This document shows positions 1-11,439 of a stretch of DNA of 64,000 nucleotides, one piece after another (the first letter of the stretch is position 1; each line of letters starts with the position of its first letter). The notes below the pieces were generated by a model. That model was not told the origin of the DNA and did no database searches. It worked only from the letters and a program-made list of their open reading frames with translations. The DNA comes from Dimorphilus gyrociliatus (taxonomy: Eukaryota > Annelida > Polychaeta > Dinophilidae). The stretch is taken from the NCBI GenBank assembly GCA_904063045.1, contig CAJFCJ010000012.1:1488001-1552000 (forward strand), written 5' to 3'. A program made the translations under genes and the position numbers.

Positions 1-357
1 CTTATTCTTTATTGTCACCTTGGTAACGATAAAATAATCATACAACAGCACGAAAGCCCTTATTGTCATAGATAATTTAATATTGTTACATCTACACATA
101 TATATTATACATTTAGAATTATGATTACTGTATTGTTGATATCTTTTTTTTAAGATTAGCATTTGCAATCTTCCCCCAATTTGTGTTTTTCTTAGTGAAA
201 AAGCTATTAATTAGAGGTTAATTAGAGTACGAAACGGACAAGTTTAAACCTATCTTTGTTATTGCATGTTGGTCCTAGAGAAAAATAGTTTTTTTTATTA
301 AAAAAAGAACTAAATATAGATTTCTTTTTTTAAAAAATACAACTTGCTAATCGATAG
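1..357 (+). other. Probable intron of the acidic-protein gene
   Basis: No coding frame is visible. The stretch ends in a plausible acceptor at 356-357, preceded by a branch-point-like CTAAT, so it is best read as the 3' part of an intron whose upstream exon lies outside the window. Confidence 0.5.
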
Positions 358-2569
358 AAGATGAAACAATTGAAAAAATACAACCTGCTGAGGAACAAAA
401 AAACAATGACGAGGATGTGGTAGATTTTAATTTGGGTACTGTACACGATGCCCTAGTTGTTGGGGAAGCAATTCTTCAAGCCACGGATGAAGGTGATAAA
501 AGCGAGAACAAAGATGACGAGCAGTCGCAAAAAGATAGTAATGAAACTGAAAATGCTAAAAATGATCCAAACGAAGAGCAGGTAGAAGAAGAACAACAAC
601 AAGACGAAGAAAATACGGATGACGCTGATAATCAAGATATGTCAAATTTAGATAGAGAGGAAGAGCGCGAAGAGACAGCTCAGACTATTACTGATGAAAA
701 TCATGAAGATAATGTCTCAGATAATCGCGATGATATTCAGGAAACTAAACAAGAAGATAATGCAGATGATTATGAGAAAGATGGTTTTGATGAAAAAAGT
801 GAACAAGAGGAAGCAGAGGAGAGTGTACGTCAAAATCAGGTAGAAAATCTAGAGCAGGTGGAGCAGAATCCAGAGTTAGAGCAAAATGAGGAAATAAAAC
901 AGACAGATACTTTAAGCGTGCATAGTTCTTCTTCAAAGGAGGCCAAAGATAAGGATGAAAGCGATAAAGTATCAAATAAAAGTCAAAATGAACAAGATAA
1001 TGAAAGTCTTAAGCCGAATGAAAGTTATGATGAAAACGATAATGATAACGATAATGATAATGATAATGAAAACGAGAACGAGAATGAGATAGAGAATGAA
1101 AATGAAAATGAAAGTGAACATGAACATGAACAAGATGAACACAATGATGATCAAGACTATACAGACACATTAGGAGGTGATATAAAAACCACTCCCAGAT
1201 TCCTCCCCTATTTTTCTCCGAAGACGATTGCATTCCAGATTATCTCTATGTGCACTATAATTATATGTTAATTAGCTTGCATCATTAGCTTTTTAATCTA
1301 AAATTTTTTTACCCATAAAGCTATATTTTGCACATGATGTCATTTCTTATTCTTTAAAGTTAATTGAATGTTTATTTTTCAAGCTGAGGATGTTGCTGAA
1401 GAATCTAAAGAAGCCGAAGAAGACAAGCCTAAAGAGGATGATGAGGAAGCAGCAGCTGAAGAAGGAGAAAAGGCTGGCGAAGATGAGGCGGAAAATAATG
1501 CTGAAGAGGGTGAAGCGGAACAGCAAGAAGAGGCTGAAGCCGAACAAGAAGAAGAGAATGCAGAAGGTTTGTAAAATTTTGTTTCTCTCTTTTTTCCTTT
1601 AAAAGGTTTGTAGGCGAGGAATGTGAGGAATATTATTATCTATCGAATCACTCGGTCTGTCTATGTAAATATATTTCAATCATAAAATAATATGAACAGA
1701 AGAAAAGGGTGGTGAAACTGAAAAACCAAATGATGGTCAAGGTGATGAAGAGAAACAGGATGACAAAGCCGAAACCGCTGAAGACGAACAAAAGCCTGAG
1801 GAAGAAAATAAAGAAGAAGGAGGGAATGTTAGTCAAGAAGGGGAGCAAAAAACGAAAGCAGAAGAAAAAGAGGATGAGCAAGAAACTAAAGAGACAGGAG
1901 ATGAAGAGAAAAAAGAAGAAGAAACAAAGCAAGATGAAAATGCAGAGGAAAATGAGGAGGAAACAAAAGAAGACACTAAAGAAGAAACTAAAGAAGAAAC
2001 TAAAGAAGAATCCAACGAGGATACAAAAGAAGAAGCAACTGAAGGTCAAGAAGAAGAAAAAAAAGAGTCAACTGAGGAAAAACCTGAGGAAGAGAATCAA
2101 GATGAAAAACCAAAAGAACAAGAGGAACAGGAAGCAACAAAAACTGAAAAGCCTGAAGGTTAAAAATAAAAGTTGTCATTAACAAAAGAAAAAAAAAGCT
2201 GCACCTAATTATTCACAATCACTGATTGATAACCTCTTCTTTTATTTTATTATTAACTTTAACATTGTTTTAAGAACAAAAACCAATTGAAAGTTAATAT
2301 TTCCCCTTTTCCATTTCTTTTCAATAATTACATTTAGATATATATATATTTATTTATAATTTTCTATCTTTAACATCATATATTAAAGCCTTTTCAGCTA
2401 TTTAATTAATACTATACTTATTTACATATATGTTGCAATTGTTTATGTATTCTTTCCTTCTTTCTTTCTTTCTCTCTCTCTCTCTCTCATTTTATTTTTT
2501 TTCTAATTTCCTACTGTTTAAATAATATTTTATTAATTAACAGGTGAAGACGCTCCGACGGATGCATAA
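358..2569 (+). CDS. Glu-rich acidic repeat protein, 3' part
   Basis: Exons are 358-1176, 1384-1566, 1700-2158 and 2544-2569, with stop TAA at 2567-2569. Every junction has a GT donor, an AG acceptor and phase 1, including the acceptor at the window-side edge, so all internal exons are symmetric. The four exons encode about 495 residues dominated by Glu, Lys, Asp, Gln and Asn, with runs such as DNDNDNDNDNENENENE in exon 1 and KEDTKEETKEETKEES in exon 3. I see no folded domain, membrane segment or catalytic motif. Long acidic tails of this kind occur on ciliary and ion-channel proteins (for example RPGR or GARP tails), but the informative N-terminus is upstream, so no function is assigned. The last exon adds only eight residues, and an AATAAA lies about 170 bases after the stop. 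Other frames of exon 3 are open only because GAA/AAG repeats rarely create stops. Confidence 0.7.
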
Positions 2570-4476
2570 TCTCGAATCACAGTGGAGGTCTAAAGCATTT
2601 AGTGCTGACTCGAAATTTCGATTAACTTTCTTGATAACTTCTTTAATTGGATTTTGTCATTTGAAAATGAATTGTTTATATATATATTTATGTTATTTTG
2701 TATTTAATAGATATAAGAAAATTTTTTATCAGAATATGTAAATAAATACAATAAATAAGAAAAGATTCACTGTAACAATTAAATTAAAGGATATATAAAG
2801 ATGTTAGGAAATAATACTTTAGAATTGTAGAATAAAAGGTACTAGAGATTGACTTTAATTTCAATTAAATACAAAGAAGGGAGAAATAAGACGAAAATGA
2901 ATGAGAGGAACTTGAAGGAGAAGAGAAGGCAGAAGGAGACGAGAAAATAGTTTTTAGAGAAGTGAAATAACAGGAAATACATCAATATCAAAAAAAAAGT
3001 ATACTTGGCAAATGTGCTATAATAGTGAATTCTATTGTTTATATAACAAGCATATTTTGCAAGTATTAATTGAATTATTAATGAAACACATATAGTTCCA
3101 TACATTAAGTCTACGTAAAGTCCTACTAGGGGTAACCGATGCTTTAGACACTTTTTAAATAATAAATGATGATGATATAATACCTTATAAATACTCATTT
3201 AAATATCTGATTACAAAAATTATTCTTTAACCTTTGACCTCTTTTTATAAAAAGATTCTTATTTCCATTTCAGAATGTTTTATATTTTGGTGAAGTTATT
3301 TTTAAAAAAATAGAAGAATAGAGAAAATTCTTTATTTGACAAAAGTTAAAAGATTGCATCTTTAATTTGACTGTGTTGCTGAGTTTAATTAAAAGAGGAA
3401 GGAAGGGCTAACCAAATACGAATTACTTTTCCCTTCCAAATCATTAGAGTTTTCTATTTGCTTATCCGTTCAATTTTATTCTAAAATAAATAAAGAGTCC
3501 GATAAAAACCCTTTTTACTACTTATAATCATTTACCAGATAAAAGCAGTCGGCTTTCCGGAAACTATTGTAGATAATTCAGATAGATAACAGATAAGATA
3601 TCAATCATCAACCTTTCTTGGGAAAGAGAAGCCACTAACCTGGATTTAGCTAACCTTTTCAATTGTAAAGACTTGAAAGAACTGGAGCTTTTTATTCAAA
3701 TTCATAAATCTGCATAGCAGTCTATAGAGTATATATATATATATTTATATATAGTATTTCGATTAGACGAGTAATAGTATTGAGTGTTTCTCATTCGTTT
3801 AGTGTTTATCCGCAGTTGGCGTCACTTATATCGAGAAAATTTAGCATTTGGAAGCATCCTTAAAGCAAGTAACGGAGTTAATCGATCAAAAATAAAAAGA
3901 GAAAATAACAAACAAATAATAATAAACAGAACAACAACTAAACCAATTAATTAATAGAAAAGGAAGAACATAAGGTAAAGAAATATTAGTAAATCTATTT
4001 ATTAAGATTATTATTATCATTATTATTATTGTATGAATATGTTAATTTTGTTAAACAAAGGTTATTTTAAATGATGTATAGGTATATAGTCTATATTACA
4101 TATTTATCTATATATATTTATATGATATAGATACTGTATAAATTTATACTACGTTTATTATTAAGAGAGATAATTTAGGAAAAGATAATCATTTAAATTG
4201 GAAAATATTCCGCAAAGATGACTTAAAGAATTGTCTTAATAAACTAGTAAATGATATAGTTTATTCTTATTAAAAGGAAAATAAAATTGATTTTGTCTAT
4301 AAATAAAGACATAAAAAGAACTCGAATGGTTATGAGTTTGTGTCACAAACAACGAGAGATATGACCACACTACAAAGCTACAGTTATCAACAGGAAACTT
4401 TGCATACACTCAACTACGAAACGTCATTAATCATCTCTTTATCGTTTTACAGGTATTGCAGTCTGCACAAGCCGCT
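2570..4476 (+). other. 3' UTR of acidic gene, intergenic, TRPC leader
   Basis: The first 200 bases carry AATAAA polyadenylation signals. From about 3700 an AT-rich TATA-like stretch (3729-3753) is followed by a likely noncoding first exon of the TRPC gene, ending at donor GTAAAG at 3974. The leader intron would end at the AG at 4451-4452. No coding frame is supported here. Confidence 0.4.
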
Positions 4477-7400
4477 ATGGGTCCGCACTTCGTCGCTGTA
4501 AAGCAATCTAGAAAACGTTCAACGCCTCAGAGGCAAGATTCTAGTAATGAGCGACTTTTTCAATCAATCTTCCATAGAAGACCATCACTGGGAGAGAAGG
4601 AGATACATTTTTTAAATTCTGTTGAAACTGGTAATTTAAACGCTGTACGAAATTTTTTATCAAGGAATGTAAATGTAAACTGCAGGTTTGTAAATAGTCT
4701 CGTATTATTCTTTTCCTCTTTATTCGATATATTGTGTATATAGCAATTAAAATAAGAAATTGTATATAAAAAAATTAACTAGAAAATAGACCAATCGTCG
4801 TTAATGCATTAAAGAATTATCAACATCGATAAAGTAATTTAAATGAAGAGGTACGTACCGCAAAATATAGAATGGAAATAATCAACTAATTCCTAATTCT
4901 AAATCTAGAAATACTTGAAACAATTATTCAAGTAATTCACTCAAAAATACTTTTATATATACAGTATATATTTAAACTTTGTATACGTACGTTTTATAAT
5001 CGATTATCGTGACCTCTATTAATAGTTGTTACTAGAAAAATTGTCCAAAAAATATTTGGTACAAAACTCTATATAGTTTTTCTTTTTATAAAAAAAAAAG
5101 AAAGAGGTAAGTGAAGTCTTTCAGTTCATAATTTTATTATTTTCTATATTTTTTATTTTACGAGCTCGTCAAATAGAACTAGACCTATTTACACTTAAAT
5201 ACTCTGTAATCTATATGTACATGATTTAATGACCTTATACGCCTATGCCTATATTTATACACATATATAAAAATACGTATAACAGCGTATACATATATTT
5301 TTACATACTTGTATAAAAAGAAGAACCCCTTAAGAAAGAAACTCATTGAAATGTGTAGTTTGTTCTTCACTTTTCATTGTTTTTCTTTTCTTTTTGTAAA
5401 AAGAAAAGGTTAATTTAAATTATTAATTTATTATAGAGACGAATTTGGCAGATGTGCTTTGGAATTAGCCTTAATTGGATGTCACGAGTCCATTGTTGAC
5501 TACCTTCTCCCAAGATCAAATGTTCAATGCGTTGAAGATGCTCTTTTCTATTCTATCGATACGGATAACGTAAAAATGGCTGAATTGATACTTTCTCACC
5601 CTTTATATAGCTCGGCAAGGATTGATTTAAGTAAGATGGATGCATTCTACGAACACGATATTGATTCACCACGCCCTCGTCAAACTGCGAGTCCTTTGGC
5701 TCTTGCTTCACACAGAAATAATTTCTATTTAGGTAGATACACACATATCTATATATTAATCCATAAATTTTTGATACTATTTTAAACTATATTTCATATA
5801 CGTATACATTATTAATATATATATATATAAATTATATATATAATATATAGTTAAAGCACCACGTAGATAATTAATGTACGCCTATTTACAATTTACTATT
5901 TACTTTCTAATAACAAAAACAAAGTTCAACTTCTACTTCTACGTGGCTGCCGAATAACTGTTCCTCATGATTACTTTTGCGGATGCATTGAATGTTCGAA
6001 TCAAAGGAAGTTTGACTCGGTTAAATATTCAAAGAGTCGTTTAAATACGTATAAAGCTTTGGCAAGTTCTGCTTATATATCATTAGAAAGTGAGGACCCA
6101 ATTTTAACTGCTTTTGAACTCAGTCACGAACTGGAAAGATTAGCGGATATTGAAAAGGAATACAAGAGTGACTACCGGAAGTTATCGAACGACTGTAAAG
6201 ACTATGCTGTTGAATTATTGGACTTGTGTAGGTCTAGTGACGAGATTATGGCAGTTTTGGACGAAGGTACAAGCGATGACTGCAGTAATTCATGTAACCA
6301 TCAACTTAGCAGAGTAAAATTAGCCTTGAAATATGAACAAAAAAGAGTAAGAACTTTTAAACTGTATATTTTAGCTATTTGCTCCTCTCTATCTCCCCTC
6401 TCATTCTAAACTTTCATACTCTCCCTCTTCCTTCCTCCCGCTCTCTTTCTCTCTTGCAGTTTTATAATTCAAACTACATCACAATACTGTACACGAAATA
6501 TATACTGTATATTTGAGAATGTTGTAAATAGACAGAGAGAATCAGAAATTACTAAATGTAAATATGTTAGCAGTTATAAGATGATTAGCATTTTTCACAT
6601 TAACTGGACATTCTTCTTCAATAACAGTTTATCGCCCACGCTACATGTCAGAGAGAGCTTATATCTCTATGGTATTCTGGCGTTCCATGGCTCCGACACC
6701 AACCCACCCCCGTCAAATTCTTATCACTTCCATTAACAGCGTTTCTACTGCCGTTTGTGGCAATTCTCTTCCTTTTATTACCTAAATGCTTTGTAAGATA
6801 TTTATCTGAATGATTTATTTAATTAATTAACATACTAATATTTTTATGTAAATAACATAAATCAATTATTTTTAGATATCCAAGTTGATGAGAACGCCTT
6901 TTGTCAAATTTCTCAATCATACATGCTCTTATATAATCTTCTTAATTCTTGTCTTTATCGCAACTAATCGTGATGGATCTGGAAATCCTTTTCTGGATGC
7001 TTCATGTTCAAATTGTCTATGTTCATTGAAGAGTATAGTGTCGTTATTAATATTTATTTGGGTTCTTGGCATGTTCTTTCATGAGTGTAGACAAATGTGG
7101 AGAGAAGGTGTTAAAAACTACGTAACTGATTGGTGGAATTGGATGGATTCGGCTTTAATAGCCCTATACTTAGCATCATACGCTATTCAATTATTCACGT
7201 TAATAAAAATTCAACAGTATTCCGAAAAAGATAGAGCAACAATATGCTATTTTTTTAATGATACCGATACAAGATCCTGCAGGGAACTTCGTTGCGAAGT
7301 TGATAGGCAATTGAACAATTGGACAGTATGTTCGGCAGGTAAAAGTAAGTAGTTTCATTCACTTGTTTACTATTTATATTGTTTTCCATTTTTATTCTCC

Positions 7401-8830
7401 TTTTAATAGCAACCTCTTGTAGTGGCATTGATAACTTATATAAGCCTAATTTACAACGAAATCCAATTGATAGAATTTCTGAACAGAATCAAATGTCAGA
7501 TATTTTCTTTGCTCTAGCCAATGTCCTTTCTTTTGCTAGAATAGCTCATTTATTACCTGCTAATGAAGAATTAGGACCCTTATTGGTTTCATTCGGTAGG
7601 ATGATCCACGATGTTGTCCGATTTGGAGTAGTCTTCGTCCTAGTATTCCTTGCTTTTATGTGTGGGTTGACAAGCTTATATCGTCTTCATCAATGTGAAA
7701 ATCAAAGCTTCAGCAGATTAGACTTGTCTTTAATTTCCCTTTTTTGGGCAACCTTTGGTATGGGAGATACTGGAGCTACAAGATTAGATAATAGGTGAGT
7801 AATAAAAATTTAATTGTATATATAAATATATATAGTATATATGCTTGTGTTTGTGCACACTCTCCTCAATGACTCAGACAAACGCACATTTTGTATCTCT
7901 TTTCCTCTTTTCTTTCGCTCTCAATCTTTCTCTATCTCTTTCTTATTCTCTCTTAATTCTTTTAGATACTTGGGTTCTGATAAAAGGCTTATAACCACTC
8001 ATACAACTCACATTAATCTAACCGTATTAGTTGGCTATGGGCTATTCTGTTCGTATATTGCTGGAGCAGTCGTAGTTCTATTAAATATGCTCATTGCTAT
8101 GATGTCTAACTCTTTTCAAGAAATTTATGATGACCGAGATGTTGAATGGAAGTTTGCAAGAGCTAAATTATGGATTGACTATTTTGAAGATGGTTGCACT
8201 TTGCCTGCTCCTTTCAATCTTTTACCAAACCCTAAGTATATAGTAAAGCTTTACAAGTGGATTAGGAAAAAATGCCAAAAGAAGAGGGAAGAACCACCTG
8301 TTCGTATGGCCTATATTTACACGGTAAATTACCCAGATTACCTAAAAACAGCAAGACAGCACTTCTTAATTGTTTTTAAATTAAATAGAGAAGAAAAAAC
8401 GGTATAGTTGGTGAAGATGTTGAATCTATAGAATTACCCCAAAAACCTATGACTGTTTATAAGGTAGATATCTTCTCTTTTTTCACATCATTTTTAAAGT
8501 TTTGTTTTGCAAAGAACGCCATCTCTAGACGATTTCTTTTGCTAACAAACTCCCTCTACTTTACTTTAATTTCTTTTATAGCAAATATCTAGACGCCTAA
8601 TACAGAGATACATATACAAGAAACAAAGCGAATTAACGGAGAAGAACGCCGAAGAATCGGCAATGAGTGATCTGAAAAATGAAATAACTTCAATATCTTA
8701 TTCGGTTGATAAACTTCGTTTTGAAGTGAATACTGTTAGCGAAAAAATTGAGAAATCTTTGCAAAAACGTAACGGATCAATATGCCTTAATACTGAATTG
8801 GTTCCGTCTTCTCTTGAATTAAATGTTTAA
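4477..8830 (+). CDS. TRPC: TRPC-family cation channel
   Basis: Nine coding exons: 4477-4685, 5437-5732, 5925-6346, 6628-6792, 6876-7344, 7410-7794, 7966-8323, 8389-8463, 8582-8830; 875 residues, in the usual TRPC range. The N-terminus has the ankyrin-like region ([20 protein letters not shown]), then the TRP_2 segment with the Cys-rich CGCIEC and [19 protein letters not shown]. Six hydrophobic segments follow, with a pore-like [13 protein letters not shown] and the TRP box [10 protein letters not shown] just after S6; the end is a coiled coil. Family members are non-selective Ca2+-permeable plasma-membrane channels gated downstream of phospholipase C. The 65-base intron 8324-8388 is open in frame for a while, so a naive reading ends early at 8406; splicing restores the conserved C-terminal helix. 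The donor of exon 5 could instead be GTAAAA seven bases upstream of the chosen GTAAGT. Family assignment is very secure; subtype is not. Confidence 0.93.
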
Positions 8831-9764
8831 ACGGGAAGTAGATTGTCAGCAGCAAACTACTGACCTCCCATATCATCCCTTCCCGTCTACAACAAGTTCT
8901 TTTAAAAGTATATGCAAGCAAACACTCATAGAGAGAGAGAGAAAAAAAAGCAGAGCAAATATTAACTTTCCTTTTTTCTCCTATTCAAACTAAAACCTCT
9001 TAATGGAAAGTTATATAAAAAATCTATATAGTTATAAAATAATTATATGATTATTGTTATATAACAATAATAATAATGATTCCGGAATAGGATACCAGTT
9101 TAAATTGTGTTCTTAAGAAAAAAACCGGAATGTTCTTTCGGTAATAATGGTAATTTGTTCCTCATTCATTTTACTTGAACTAATATTATTGCATCATTCT
9201 TTTGTTTAAAAATCATAATAAAAAGGTTAGAAAGATTAGTAATAAATCGCTTTTTATTATATATATTAACCATTTAGGGAGAAATATTAGTTCTATCCTT
9301 TTTTGTTCGAATGTTTATATGTATATATAGAAAGTTATATTATATTTCGTATTCTATTCATCCTTTTATCTTACTCATAGGTTTTTTTATCTTCCTGCAT
9401 ATACATTTATACTGTATATACATATAAAAAACACTATAATAGGACTATTCGGCATAGACCAATATCTAACAATATTTTACTTCTAACAGTTAAAGAAACT
9501 ACTATTAAAAAAATATTCTACAAAGTATATTTTTTGTCCTTCAAATAGAATAAAAAACGTTTCTTCTTGTGAGGAAATATAGCTCTATATATGTATATGG
9601 TGTGTAGATTGGTATATGATTTATACATCATTAATACATATATAAATAGAGAAAACAGTTTGTTTTATTTCCTTTATAAAGGAAAGTGTTCTGTTCGTAT
9701 GCATATATACATATATACAATGATATATACTCTATATTATCTTAATATTTTTTCGTTTGTCTAT
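8831..9764. other. Convergent 3' intergenic region
   Basis: AT-rich sequence between two genes transcribed toward each other. It holds AATAAA/TTTATT signals for both strands and one copy of the TATACTGTATATA palindrome at 9408-9420. No coding frame is convincing. Confidence 0.4.
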
Positions 9765-10406
9765 TCAAACATCTTGAATTTCAACACTATCTTCATTCGG
9801 CAGCTTTGCGATATGTAACTTCATGACAACGTAGCATAGATTCGAAGCCAATTTGAGTAAATACGGTAATAAAGCAATCAAATGCCTATAATCCTCATGT
9901 GCCAGTCCCAGTTCGTAACCGAATGGCTCATTACAAAGCCTACTATCGAAGTCATCTGAAACTCCTTCGATAAGCCTAGAATAAGTTTCCATTAGTGACT
10001 TGTAAACTCCTGGAAATAGTTCCCTAATAGGTGTTTGTACGGCATCTTCGATTTCTTCGTAGAGCTCAAGGAATCTTGCCCAAAAGTCCGTAAGAGTTTT
10101 TATATTATTGATCTTTGCCGTAGTAAATGTCATCTTGTCTGCAGCTTCTAATAAAGTTTTAAATTGATTTCTAGTAGTTAATTTGTGATTAACAGGTAAA
10201 ATTGCGGAGCAGGATATATGCAAAGATCGAAGTGAATGAACAAAACTAACGTTCTGACGATTCCACCAGTCCATATAATCTAGTTTCAATTTATTCAAGC
10301 GTTTCAAAATAGCCGACGCCGAATGCCTTATAACGTTTAATTCATATGAAAACGGGAGGCTGCAAACTGATGATACTGTACTATTCGTCCGACTTGTGAA
10401 CGCCAT
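9765..10406 (-). CDS. Unknown 213-aa protein, single exon
   Basis: Uninterrupted 213-residue frame with an ATG in a reasonable context and TGA stop. Composition is that of a real soluble protein: balanced codons, mostly helical, with amphipathic stretches (TLTDFWARFLELYEEIEDAV; LIALLPYLLKLASNLCYVVM). No signal peptide, no clear transmembrane segment, and no motif I recognise. The C-terminal hydrophobic helix around residues 175-197 could pack in a helical bundle. It lies convergent to TRPC and divergent from the kinase-like gene. I cannot assign a function; a lineage-specific or fast-evolving gene is possible. Confidence 0.6.
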   Translation of the reverse strand: MAFTSRTNSTVSSVCSLPFSYELNVIRHSASAILKRLNKLKLDYMDWWNRQNVSFVHSLRSLHISCSAILPVNHKLTTRNQFKTLLEAADKMTFTTAKINNIKTLTDFWARFLELYEEIEDAVQTPIRELFPGVYKSLMETYSRLIEGVSDDFDSRLCNEPFGYELGLAHEDYRHLIALLPYLLKLASNLCYVVMKLHIAKLPNEDSVEIQDV

Positions 10407-11439
10407 GGTTTGTTGCTAAGAAATGAGCAAATATAACGGTTGAATTGATCATTTTAGCTATGTCATACGGTGACCGTTTAAGATTATCGCTTTCTTTTTA
10501 TTGTGTTACAATTGATTTTTTTCCTCGGGTAAAATAAATAGGCCTATCCCAAGTATTATGTTTATACAAAGAGAGGGAATGTGATTGGGCGTAGATTTAT
10601 GTTGTTCGAAGGACAAGAGTTATTGAATCTCTATTTCCCGATCGTTCACACGAAACGTCAAACTAAAAAAAAACGGTTAAAAACGCTTTGTAAAACTTTA
10701 TTTATTCAATATCCTAACGCTTACTTTCATTAATACGCCCCGAAAGCTTTTGAGCGATAACTTTGATAATGAAACGATTTTTCATACTATACATTAACAT
10801 AGAAAACATCAAATGGAAAAAGAAAGCATATTCAAAAGCACAGTTCTTCAACTTCCGGATTTTTCTTTTATTTACAATACAACTTAATAAATTAATATTA
10901 ATCATAAAAAGAAGATTATTTACTAGGATAAACGTAACTTTATCGTATCAGTTGTAGACAGTTTAAAAGCGTTCTTATTGAGCGTCCACCTACTTAAAGA
11001 TTATAGAAGTTTTTTCCTGTTTTCCTTCTAAATCCGTTTTCTGCTCTCTATAAATATTATTATTCACAGTTTTCTTTCCACAAAATAGTTCAATTTTCGA
11101 TCTATCAATTCTTTGATATTGACATTCATCATTCAATTCGCCAGCAAATATAAATATAAAGACACCTCAAATAGCGTATAACTTTTAAGGTAATCAATTT
11201 ATTCCTATTTAGATTTATCTATACAGGATATATATAAATAAGTGTCTATATATTATTTATATAATTTATATGTACGAATATTAAAAACCATCTGAAGCTC
11301 CTGCATTCGACCAGATAAATAATAACTTTGTGCTTTATGTTCTTTTTTTAAAAAAAACAAACAAAAACAAACTTTAAATATAACTTCTATTTAAATTATT
11401 AAATTTTAAATGTAAAAGTTTAGTAATAAATTAAAAAAT
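10407..11439. other. Divergent intergenic region
   Basis: About 1 kb between the starts of two genes on opposite strands, so it should hold both promoters. It is AT-rich with no ORF of protein-like composition. I see no specific element I would name. Confidence 0.35.

Noticed and set aside
1709..2182. 157-residue Lys-rich frame, and Leu/Phe/Ser-rich frames on the minus strand in the same place
   Set aside because: These are other frames of a GAA/AAG-rich coding repeat; the Glu-rich frame joins correctly to both neighbours in phase 1.
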